Origin: JACMPA01 sp035564115
GTDB lineage: Bacteria > Patescibacteriota > Saccharimonadia > Saccharimonadales > UBA4665
Assembly (NCBI GenBank): GCA_035564115.1
Contig: DATMTN010000012.1
Coordinates: 1 to 64,000, forward strand
Length of the DNA stretch: 64,000 bases
Direction of reading: 5' to 3'
Position 1 is the stretch's first letter. Each line of letters begins with the position of its first letter. Below, piece after piece: positions 15,922 through 22,355 of the stretch. The position numbers and the translations under genes are program-made. The notes below the pieces were generated by a model. The model was given only the letters and a program-made list of their open reading frames with translations, was not told the DNA's origin and made no database searches.

Positions 15922-16878
15922 ATGGCAAAACGGGCTGCGGCTACACGCCGGAAACTCCTCAGAGTTGTAATCTACACGGTGTTAGGCGGTCTATTACTGT
16001 GGCTGATACTCCGCCAGCAGGCCAGCCTAGAGCAGGCACTGAAAGCCATACAACGTGCAAACATGGGATGGCTGGCTGTTGGCATTGTGGCAATGCTTGT
16101 ATCACTTCCAGCAGCAGCACTGGTGTACCATTCTCTAGCTGTAAAACCATTACTATTCGTGAGAACAGTGTTCGTGCAAGCAGCGGGGTTTTGCGTAAAC
16201 AAGCTCTTACCGAGCGGTAGCGGGGCTGCTGGTACGAGCTTCCTATACCTGAGGGCAAACCGCATGACAACCGCGGAGGCAGCGCCGATTGTGGTGCTCA
16301 ACAATCTCCTGGGTTTTGCGGGACACTTCATACTGTTCTGGATTCTCCTACTCATCCAGCCATCCGTGGTCACAGTGCTACAGATTCATGATGATAGTCT
16401 AGCGAAAGGTGTGGAGCTGCTGCTGGTGGCAATCCTGCTATTGACGGGGCTCGGTATTGTTCTGCGAGCGAAGCTTTCACGGTTTATAGAGCAGCTGATG
16501 CCAGTATTGAATCGTCCGGCCGCACTTACTAAGGCACTGCTGGCATCGATGGGCATTACCCTGTGCTATGTAGTAAGTCTGTATGCCTCAGCTCGGGCGG
16601 TCGGTGTAGATCTGTCGTTGGCCGGCGCCATCATCGCTTTGAGCGGTAGCGTGTTGGCGACCTCTGTAGTGCCGACGCCAGGAGGCATCGGAGCAGCTGA
16701 AATTGGCGCTTATGGTGGGCTAATCGCATTGGGTGTTGATGCGAAATTGGCGCTTGCGGCCGCACTGTTGTACCGCGTTTGTACCTTTTGGCTGCCATTG
16801 GCCTTCGGTTCGATTGCGTTCTTTGTTGTAGTCCGCCGCGGTTATTTGCGGCCGGCTAAGGCTAGCGCGTCACACTGA
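15922..16878 (+). CDS. UPF0104 / lysylphosphatidylglycerol-synthase-TM family membrane protein
   Basis: 318 aa with about 8 membrane helices. It shows the family blocks near the middle (NKLLPSGSGAAGTSFLYLR) and end (VVPTPGGIGAAEIGAYGGLI), which resemble the MprF/AglD flippase-like domain. Members often sit beside glycosyltransferases and are thought to move or transfer lipid-linked groups. The exact substrate is unknown. The -10-like TAGAAT directly abuts the ATG, so the promoter is uncertain. Its end overlaps the last pilin gene by 17 bases on the opposite strand. Confidence 0.78.
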   Translation: MAKRAAATRRKLLRVVIYTVLGGLLLWLILRQQASLEQALKAIQRANMGWLAVGIVAMLVSLPAAALVYHSLAVKPLLFVRTVFVQAAGFCVNKLLPSGSGAAGTSFLYLRANRMTTAEAAPIVVLNNLLGFAGHFILFWILLLIQPSVVTVLQIHDDSLAKGVELLLVAILLLTGLGIVLRAKLSRFIEQLMPVLNRPAALTKALLASMGITLCYVVSLYASARAVGVDLSLAGAIIALSGSVLATSVVPTPGGIGAAEIGAYGGLIALGVDAKLALAAALLYRVCTFWLPLAFGSIAFFVVVRRGYLRPAKASASH

Positions 16879-17542
16879 TAGTGGCACCGTTCTCGGCCGA
16901 TGGGGCGCTAATGGTGTAACGGTTACCGGCAGCATTGACGGCGATTTTGTAACCGGTTGTATAGGTAGCACTGCATGAAGTGCCGGTAGCGCCAGAAGGA
17001 TCACCAGGCAGAGCAGCAATGTACGTCGGTACTAGCGCTGAACATAGGTCAATACGGTACCCTGCGAGTGTACAGCCAGTCGCACCAGCCACACCAGCAG
17101 CGTTAGTCACCACAACGGTTGTAGCAGTGCTGGATACGACTGGGAAAGTGCCATTGTCGGCAGCGATACTACAGCCTGTGACAGTCACACTGGCGTCGGC
17201 GATAACATTGCTGCTGATACCAGTGAAAGTGACTTGGCCGCTCGCAAACGTTGTGCTGGTGGCGGACTCATTCGGTAGGGCGCCCAGACTTTTGGCCACG
17301 GTATATCCGTAGGAGGAAAGGTTAGCTGGCACGGAACCGCTATTAGAAGCTTCATATTCGTAGATTGCATCGAGGATAGTGGTGACATCGGCTTGCCGCT
17401 GGGCATTACGAGCATTTTGGAACTGTAGAATCGGGTTAATTGCCACCAGGGTGATTGCCATGAGAATACCGATAATGCCAATAACGACCAGCAGTTCGAC
17501 GAGGGTAAAGCCGGATTCTCTGGGGTTGGTTTGAGTTTGCAT
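16862..17542 (-). CDS. Type IV pilin-like protein, array member 6 (long form)
   Basis: 226 aa with prepilin cleavage motif ESG/FTLVELLVVIGIIGI and Glu at +5. After the hydrophobic helix comes the shared AINP...FQNARNAQRQADV helix. An inserted ~60-residue beta-rich module (VTVTGCSIAADNGTFPVV to AGATGC) carries a cysteine pair. Then come the array-wide LCSALVPTYIAALPGDP block and C-terminal APSAENGATISVTR. Last gene of the pilin run. It is most similar to the 17547 gene in its N-terminus, which differs from the four genes with AINPNKHFQDTRNAKRSS. Confidence 0.88.
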   Translation of the reverse strand: MQTQTNPRESGFTLVELLVVIGIIGILMAITLVAINPILQFQNARNAQRQADVTTILDAIYEYEASNSGSVPANLSSYGYTVAKSLGALPNESATSTTFASGQVTFTGISSNVIADASVTVTGCSIAADNGTFPVVSSTATTVVVTNAAGVAGATGCTLAGYRIDLCSALVPTYIAALPGDPSGATGTSCSATYTTGYKIAVNAAGNRYTISAPSAENGATISVTR

Positions 17543-17546
17543 GATT

Positions 17547-18065
17547 CTAGCGTGTCGCCGTTATGGTGGCGCCGTTCTCAGCTGACGGTGCGGTGACAGT
17601 GAAACGATTGCCACTAGCGCTGCGGGTAATGGTGTAGCCCGTGGTGTAGGAGGTAGCAGCGGTGCATAGGCTTCCAGCTGGCGTGCGTGGGTTGGCTTGT
17701 TGCGGGTCGTTTGGTAGGTCGGCGATGTAGTTTGGTACCAGTGAGTTACCTGTGCAAAGGTTTATGCCCGTCGAGGACAGAGCCGTCGGGGTACCAGCCG
17801 TCATAGTGAGGAGCGTTGTTCCGGATGTTGGGCCAGGGACAGTGCCAGTATTCTGAGCTTCATACTGATATATGGCATCCAAAATCGCCGTTACGTCAGA
17901 CTGCCGCTGGGCATTTCGGGAGTTTTGGAACTGCTGGATTGGGTTAATCGCTACCAACGTGACAGCCATGAGGATACCGATAATGCCAATGACAACGAGT
18001 AGTTCGACCAACGTGAAACCCGTTTGTTGTGAGCGAGGTACGGTATGACGGCTTGGTGTAGACAT
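17547..18065 (-). CDS. Type IV pilin-like protein, array member 5
   Basis: 172 aa. The prepilin motif is QTG/FTLVELLVVIGIIGI, preceded by a 15-residue leader. The helix continues AINPIQQFQNSRNAQRQSDV. The C-terminal half has the array signature NLCTGNSLVPNYIADLPNDP with a Cys pair and ends APSAENGATITATR. It lacks the beta insert of its downstream neighbour. Only 4 bases separate it from gene 6, so the two are co-transcribed. Confidence 0.88.
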   Translation of the reverse strand: MSTPSRHTVPRSQQTGFTLVELLVVIGIIGILMAVTLVAINPIQQFQNSRNAQRQSDVTAILDAIYQYEAQNTGTVPGPTSGTTLLTMTAGTPTALSSTGINLCTGNSLVPNYIADLPNDPQQANPRTPAGSLCTAATSYTTGYTITRSASGNRFTVTAPSAENGATITATR

Positions 18066-18070
18066 GACGG

Positions 18071-18559
18071 CTATCGGGTTACGCTGATTGAGACACTGTT
18101 CTCAGCAGAAGGTGCGGCAACCGTAAAGCGTCCGCTGGATGCACTTTTATAGATGGTGTAGCCGGAGGCATACGTGCCACCACAGGCAGTAGAGGCACTC
18201 TTCGTGCCAGTGCTTGGATCAATCGGCAGATCGGCTAGGTAGGTTGGAACTAAGTCGGCACAAGGATTCACAAAACCAGCACCAGATGACGCGATTGGGG
18301 AGGGGCTAGCAGAGCTGGTCGAGACACTGGCTAGGGTTGCAGGGGTACTACCCGTATTGCCAGCCTCGTATTCATAAATACCATCGAGAATAGCTAGGAC
18401 ATCAGAACTACGCTTAGCATTCCGCGTATCCTGGAAGTGCTTGTTTGGGTTAATGGCAATCAGGGTGATAGCCAGCAAGATCGCCAAAATACCGATGACG
18501 ACCAGTAGTTCGATGAGGGTGAAGCCTTGTTGCTGTTTGGATAATTTTTTCATAAGCAT
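18071..18559 (-). CDS. Type IV pilin-like protein, array member 4
   Basis: 162 aa. Motif QQG/FTLIELLVVIGILAILLA, then AINPNKHFQDTRNAKRSSDV, a Ser-rich variable part and the conserved NPCADLVPTYLADLPIDP block. It ends APSAENSVSISVTR. Either ATG 18559 or ATG 18553 (MKKLSKQQ) could be used. A TTGACT-type -35 lies upstream (complement 18604-18609), with GATGAT 17 bases on as a weak -10, so genes 4-6 may have their own promoter. Confidence 0.88.
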   Translation of the reverse strand: MLMKKLSKQQQGFTLIELLVVIGILAILLAITLIAINPNKHFQDTRNAKRSSDVLAILDGIYEYEAGNTGSTPATLASVSTSSASPSPIASSGAGFVNPCADLVPTYLADLPIDPSTGTKSASTACGGTYASGYTIYKSASSGRFTVAAPSAENSVSISVTR

Positions 18560-18603
18560 AACTATTTTAAATTTACTTCTATCATCGGTGATTAGGGTAA
18601 AAA

Positions 18604-18609
18604 AGTCAA
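18604..18609 (-). promoter_or_regulatory. Possible -35 TTGACT for pilin genes 4-6
   Basis: TTGACT on the minus strand with GATGAT 17 bases downstream; the -10 is poor, so this is tentative. Confidence 0.35.
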
Positions 18610-18628
18610 CGATGATCTGGGGCTTACG

Positions 18629-18658
18629 CCAAGAGTCTCCCGCAGGGGAGACTCTTGG
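18629..18658 (-). repeat. Perfect 13-bp stem hairpin between pilin-array genes
   Basis: CCAAGAGTCTCCC (18629-18641) and GGGAGACTCTTGG (18646-18658) around a 4-base loop. No T-run follows on either strand, so it is not a normal intrinsic terminator. It lies between the H1-like membrane protein gene and pilin 4 and would fold in the polycistronic RNA. Confidence 0.7.
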
Positions 18659-18678
18659 TACATGCGGGTCGGGCTAGC

Positions 18679-18891
18679 TTATCTCCAGTGACCAATGACG
18701 GTAGCCAGGAAGATAGCAATTAAGACCAGCCAGATGCAGACCAGTACCCAAGTAAGCTGGGTATACTCGTCGTTGCGGCTCATCACGAAACGACGAGTGG
18801 CCGAGCTACGACTGTTCGTTGCTTTCTTGGCGGCCGTTCGCTTGGCTGGTGCTTTCTTAGCTGCGGGTTTCTTTGCTTTGGTTGTTGCCAT
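18679..18891 (-). CDS. Small membrane protein with histone-H1-like basic tail
   Basis: 70 aa. The first ~35 residues are Lys/Ala/Pro-rich (KKPAAKKAPAKRTAAKK), the kind of tail seen in bacterial H1-like DNA-binding proteins. A short linker and one transmembrane helix (LTWVLVCIWLVLIAIFLATV) follow, then a short C-terminal end. By the positive-inside rule the basic tail should be cytoplasmic. It sits 11 bases after pilin 3. A role in tethering DNA or acidic proteins to the membrane is only a guess; it is not a pilin. Confidence 0.65.
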   Translation of the reverse strand: MATTKAKKPAAKKAPAKRTAAKKATNSRSSATRRFVMSRNDEYTQLTWVLVCIWLVLIAIFLATVIGHWR

Positions 18892-18902
18892 GGTGTTTCT
18901 TT

Positions 18903-19391
18903 CTAGCGAGTTACGCTGATGCTGGCGCCACCCTCAGCCGAGGGGGCTGTGACGGTAAAGCGGCCGCTTGCTGTTTTTGATATTTCATAGCCGGTATCAT
19001 ATGATGTCGTACTGCCATTACAAGGGGTTGGACCACCATTTACAAAGCTGCCAGTCAAGGTAGTATCGGGGTCGGTTGGCAGGTCGGCTAGGTAGGTTGG
19101 AACGACATCACACAAGTTTATTGCCGTGCTAGAAATTGATGTTGAGCTCGGTATTGAACCTTGAACACTTGGGGGCAGGGTGCCACTGTTGGCTGACTGG
19201 TACTCATAGATAGAGTCCAGAATTGCGGCCACATCTGACGAGCGCTTAGCATTCCGGGTATCCTGGAAGTGCTTGTTCGGATTAATTGCTATTAGGGTGA
19301 TTGCCAGTAGAATCGCCAGGATTCCGATGACTACCAAAAGTTCGATGAGGGTAAAGCCACGCTGTTGTTTCTGGATAGAAGTTAGCTTCAT
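18903..19391 (-). CDS. Type IV pilin-like protein, array member 3
   Basis: 162 aa. Motif QRG/FTLIELLVVIGILAILLA, then AINPNKHFQDTRNAKRSSDV. Short variable part, conserved NLCDVVPTYLADLPTDP, ending APSAEGGASISVTR. The coding DNA for its N-terminal half (19200-19318) is identical over 119 bases to that of array member 1, a sign of recent gene conversion or duplication. The variable C-terminal half is quite different from member 1. Confidence 0.88.
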   Translation of the reverse strand: MKLTSIQKQQRGFTLIELLVVIGILAILLAITLIAINPNKHFQDTRNAKRSSDVAAILDSIYEYQSANSGTLPPSVQGSIPSSTSISSTAINLCDVVPTYLADLPTDPDTTLTGSFVNGGPTPCNGSTTSYDTGYEISKTASGRFTVTAPSAEGGASISVTR

Positions 19392-19404
19392 ATGTGGTCG
19401 ATTC

Positions 19405-20079
19405 CTAGCGAGTTACGCTGATGTTAGCGCCACCTTCGGCCAGAGGCGCGGTGATAGTAAAGCGGCCATTAGCTGCTGCGATAGTGTACCCAGTGTCGTA
19501 GCTGGCTGTACAAGCGGTACCACTAGCGGCGGGGTCCATTGGCAGGTTAGCCAGGAAGGTTGGGACGACATCGGCACAAAGGTCGACGCGGCCAGACCAC
19601 TTACTAATGACGCAGGTGCTATCAGCAGCAACACCGGCTGCGTTCGTAACGGTAAGGCTAGTAGCACTACCGGCTGTGACGGGGAAGCTACCATTGTTAG
19701 CAGCATTCGTACAGCTCGTTAGAGTAGCCGTACCGCTCGTAATGATGTTGCCACTTAGGCCGGTTAGAGTCAGGTCAGGTGTCGAGAAGGTAGTGCTGGT
19801 GGGGTGCTGGGCAGCTACGGCGCCGAGGGCAGCCGTAGTGGTTACGCCCTGGACGGCAGGTGGCTGTGAGCCGTTGTTGCTTGATTCGTACTCGTAAATG
19901 GCATCTAGGATAGCCGAGACATCTGACGAGCGCTTAGCATTACGCGTATCCTGGAAGTGCTTGTTCGGGTTAATGGCTATCAAAGTAATCGCTAGCAAGA
20001 TTGCCAGGATTCCGATGACTACCAGTAGTTCGATGAGGGTGAAGCCGTTTTGGCTCTTGGACAGATTAATTTTTTTCAT
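19405..20079 (-). CDS. Type IV pilin-like protein, array member 2 (long form)
   Basis: 224 aa. Motif QNG/FTLIELLVVIGILAILLA and the same AINPNKHFQDTRNAKRSS helix. It carries the inserted beta module (ATLTSCTNAANNGSFPVT to ADSTC) with its Cys pair, then DLCADVVPTFLANLPMDP and a terminal APLAEGGANISVTR. In its C-terminal half it is closest to member 1. It lies 13 bases upstream of member 3. Confidence 0.88.
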   Translation of the reverse strand: MKKINLSKSQNGFTLIELLVVIGILAILLAITLIAINPNKHFQDTRNAKRSSDVSAILDAIYEYESSNNGSQPPAVQGVTTTAALGAVAAQHPTSTTFSTPDLTLTGLSGNIITSGTATLTSCTNAANNGSFPVTAGSATSLTVTNAAGVAADSTCVISKWSGRVDLCADVVPTFLANLPMDPAASGTACTASYDTGYTIAAANGRFTITAPLAEGGANISVTR

Positions 20080-20122
20080 TTCAGAGTTCCCACATTAATT
20101 TTTTACTGAAGCTGAACGATTA

Positions 20123-20812
20123 TTAGCGAGTGACGCTAATGGTGGCAGAACCTTCGGCGCTTGGTGCGGCGACTGTAAAGCGACCGTTAGCTGCCGAGAT
20201 GGTGTACTTAGTGTCAAAAGCTGCGGCGGTTGGGCAAGAAGTGCCAGAAGCGCTCGGGTCCATTGGCAGAGCTGCCAGGAAGGTTGGAACAACGTCAGTA
20301 CACATGTTGACTGCAGCATCCGAGGCAACAACCTTGCAAGTTGTGTCAGAAGCAACGCCGTTGGCATCGGTAACTGAGATTGAGGTGCCGTCCCCAGTGG
20401 TGACCGCAAAAGTACCGTTGTTGCCGGCATTTGCACAGCCGGTAGTGGTGACATGACCAGAAGTGATAGTGTTGCTTGTCAAACCGCTAAGGGTCAGGGT
20501 GCTGGTCGCGAACGTGGTGGTGGTCGGACTCAGATATAGACCACCGATAGCAGCCGGTGTGGCACCCACGTGGGCTAGTGATGGCGGTTGCGAGCCAGTG
20601 TTGCTGGATTCGTACTCATAGATAGAGTCCAGAATTGCGGCCACATCTGACGAGCGCTTAGCATTCCGGGTATCCTGGAAGTGCTTGTTCGGATTAATTG
20701 CTATTAGGGTGATTGCCAGTAGAATCGCCAAAATACCGATGACGACCAGAAGCTCAATAAGCGTAAACCCACCCTGGTTCAGTGCTTTGCCTTTGCCTTT
20801 AATGTTGTGCAT
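20123..20812 (-). CDS. Type IV pilin-like protein, array member 1 (long form)
   Basis: 229 aa, first gene of the pilin run. Leader MHNIKGKGKALNQGG, then FTLIELLVVIGILAILLA with Glu at +5. It has the beta insert (GCANAGNNGTFAVT, with Cys pair), the NMCTDVVPTFLAALPMDP block and terminal APSAEGSATISVTR. It has its own TTGACA -35 upstream and follows a weak terminator, so the run is transcribed separately from the pilB operon. Being first, it is a candidate major pilin. Confidence 0.9.
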   Translation of the reverse strand: MHNIKGKGKALNQGGFTLIELLVVIGILAILLAITLIAINPNKHFQDTRNAKRSSDVAAILDSIYEYESSNTGSQPPSLAHVGATPAAIGGLYLSPTTTTFATSTLTLSGLTSNTITSGHVTTTGCANAGNNGTFAVTTGDGTSISVTDANGVASDTTCKVVASDAAVNMCTDVVPTFLAALPMDPSASGTSCPTAAAFDTKYTISAANGRFTVAAPSAEGSATISVTR

Positions 20813-20866
20813 GGAAGCATAACCTCTTTACGTTAATGCTCATATCTTTAACCACAGGGGAGATGT

Positions 20867-20872
20867 TGTCAA
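20867..20872 (-). promoter_or_regulatory. -35 TTGACA of the pilin array
   Basis: TTGACA on the minus strand; AAAGAT lies 17 bases downstream as the -10. It leads into a ~30-base A-rich leader before the ATG at 20812. Confidence 0.5.
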
Positions 20873-20884
20873 TATGAAGTGACC

Positions 20885-20905
20885 AAAAATGTAGATAATT
20901 CTACA
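20885..20905 (-). terminator. Weak intrinsic terminator after the pilus assembly operon
   Basis: On the minus strand TGTAGA-ATTA-TCTACA followed by five T. The stem is short and AT-rich and begins at the stop codon of the 20901 gene. It separates the pilB-to-20901 operon from the pilin array. Confidence 0.5.
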
Positions 20906-21458
20906 ATAAAGCAGCGTTTTGGAAATTGGCGTTGGCACGTACGGACGTGTCGTTGATGTACTGTTGGATGGCGGCGGCAAGTTGTTGTTTTGAGCCGTCA
21001 CTTGGATAGGCAGCAGCGGGCGTAATCGCCAGAAGCTTGGCGGCGCCGGCTTGGTCGAGGGCCTCGGCGATAGCAAGGTATAACTGGCCGTTAGTGGCAT
21101 ATATATTCAGTTTAGAATCCTGAGAAAAACGTAAGCAAGCGCGCTTGCCAGGGCTAAAGGGCATCTGGTCGATAAAGGCATCGGCGATGGCGCCGGGTTG
21201 ACCATCCTCATCTAACGCCACGGACTTCGTAAAAACTACGCTGTCATCCAATACCATCAGCACGTGTTTGCCCTTCAGCCCGTGCTCGGTGAAGAAATCA
21301 CGTAAGTTTTCGGTGAATGATTCGTCACGAAGCACTTCTAGGTCTCGTACCTGCTCAGGAGCGAAGGTGAGTCTAGCGGGTGCAATCTTTTTGCCAGCGA
21401 CGACTAAACCGCCACGGCGGACGTAGACAATTGCATTTGGTTTACTAAATAGTGACAT
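20901..21458 (-). CDS. Pilus-locus protein, possibly PilM-like
   Basis: 185 aa from ATG 21458; the longer frame to 21476 would overlap the previous gene's stop. No transmembrane segment. It contains GKHVLMVLDDSVVFTKSVAL, reminiscent of the actin-like PilM pattern in which a hydrophobic strand is followed by D-x-S-V, but it is about half the length of PilM and the nucleotide-binding motifs are not evident. Last gene of the pilB operon, so it probably serves pilus assembly as a cytoplasmic part. Assignment is weak. Confidence 0.6.
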   Translation of the reverse strand: MSLFSKPNAIVYVRRGGLVVAGKKIAPARLTFAPEQVRDLEVLRDESFTENLRDFFTEHGLKGKHVLMVLDDSVVFTKSVALDEDGQPGAIADAFIDQMPFSPGKRACLRFSQDSKLNIYATNGQLYLAIAEALDQAGAAKLLAITPAAAYPSDGSKQQLAAAIQQYINDTSVRANANFQNAALL

Positions 21459-21462
21459 GGTT

Positions 21463-21855
21463 TTATGGTGTTTCAATCCAGTTGGTTACACTGAATACGT
21501 AATTACTATAGGTGGCGGTCACGACAATAGTGCGCTTGTAGGTGCCAATACCGGCCACCGTGCCAACGGATGTGATGGTGCGCGTGCTCGTACCGCTTAC
21601 GCTTATTGTAGCAGTTGTATTACTATTTATGGTCATGGTCTCACCGGTGTAGGTGGGGTCTCGCTCGAGCTGCAACAGGGCGTTTTCGGCTCCAGTTTCG
21701 GCCGCTTGGTGAGCCAATTCACCAAAGCTACCAATGTTATTGCCTTGGGTATTGATAACCGTGATAGTAACGGCGGTGGTGGTAATGAGGATCGCGAGCA
21801 ACATGAATATCAGCAGTGCAATGATAGTCTGCCCATGCTGATTGCGAACGCGCAT
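21463..21855 (-). CDS. PilX-like minor pilin / pilus assembly protein
   Basis: 130 aa. The N-terminus MRVRNQHGQTIIALLIFMLL lacks the Glu+5 of true pilins but resembles the PilX/GspK-type start (G-x-x-x-x-x-L-L). It is followed by the helix TTTAVTITVINTQGNN and the block HQAAETGAENALLQLERDP, which is typical of PilX_N proteins. It overlaps the PilW-like gene by one base. It likely belongs to the minor-pilin priming complex at the pilus tip. Confidence 0.72.
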   Translation of the reverse strand: MRVRNQHGQTIIALLIFMLLAILITTTAVTITVINTQGNNIGSFGELAHQAAETGAENALLQLERDPTYTGETMTINSNTTATISVSGTSTRTITSVGTVAGIGTYKRTIVVTATYSNYVFSVTNWIETP

Positions 21856-22355
21856 CAGCGGCGCCCCGCAACGCTCGTGAAGGTTTGCGAATCGGTAGTG
21901 CCACTGTGCTTAGCGGTGCTGGTAAGCGTGAAGGTGTAGCGGGTAGTGTTCTTGCCACCGGCGTTTCCTAACTTTGTAAAGCTCAGGTTGGATACAGTGG
22001 TGCCACTACTATTTAAGTTGGCGCTGCCCGTATTGTCGGTAAGCTGTAAGTTACCACCGTTGAGCGTATAGGTGTAGGAATTAGTGCTGGTAGTCATGAC
22101 AAGTGAGGCGCTTGTAACGCCCAGGGTAGTGGGTGAAGTGATTGAAGTGGACTGGGCAATATCGTAGTTTATACGGGCCATAATAAAGCGCCCATCACTC
22201 ACGACTGCACTGTAGGCAGCTGATTGGTTCTGGATGTCCAGAGTGCTTGTGAAGATAGTGGTCATAATGAGTAAGAACACAGCTAGGAGGCCCATGACTA
22301 TGAGCATTTCCACGAGGGTGACACCCTTTTGGCCGATAGTATGGAGTTTTATCAT
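21855..22355 (-). CDS. PilW-like minor prepilin
   Basis: 166 aa. The prepilin motif is QKG/VTLVEMLIVMGLLAVFLLIM with Glu at +5. A Ser/Thr-rich body has the segment DGRFIMARINYDIAQSTSI seen in PilW/PulJ proteins. Its start overlaps the end of the propeller-bearing gene by four bases (ATGA) and its stop overlaps the PilX-like gene. Confidence 0.8.
   Translation of the reverse strand: MIKLHTIGQKGVTLVEMLIVMGLLAVFLLIMTTIFTSTLDIQNQSAAYSAVVSDGRFIMARINYDIAQSTSITSPTTLGVTSASLVMTTSTNSYTYTLNGGNLQLTDNTGSANLNSSGTTVSNLSFTKLGNAGGKNTTRYTFTLTSTAKHSGTTDSQTFTSVAGRR

Noticed and set aside
18629..18658. Intrinsic terminator call for the perfect hairpin
   Set aside because: No T-run follows on either strand; kept as an unexplained hairpin.
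16980..20456. Several plus-strand frames opposite the pilin genes
   Set aside because: Their repeated sequence is the reverse complement of the conserved pilin helices, so repetition does not mean they are genes; the minus strand has clear prepilin motifs.
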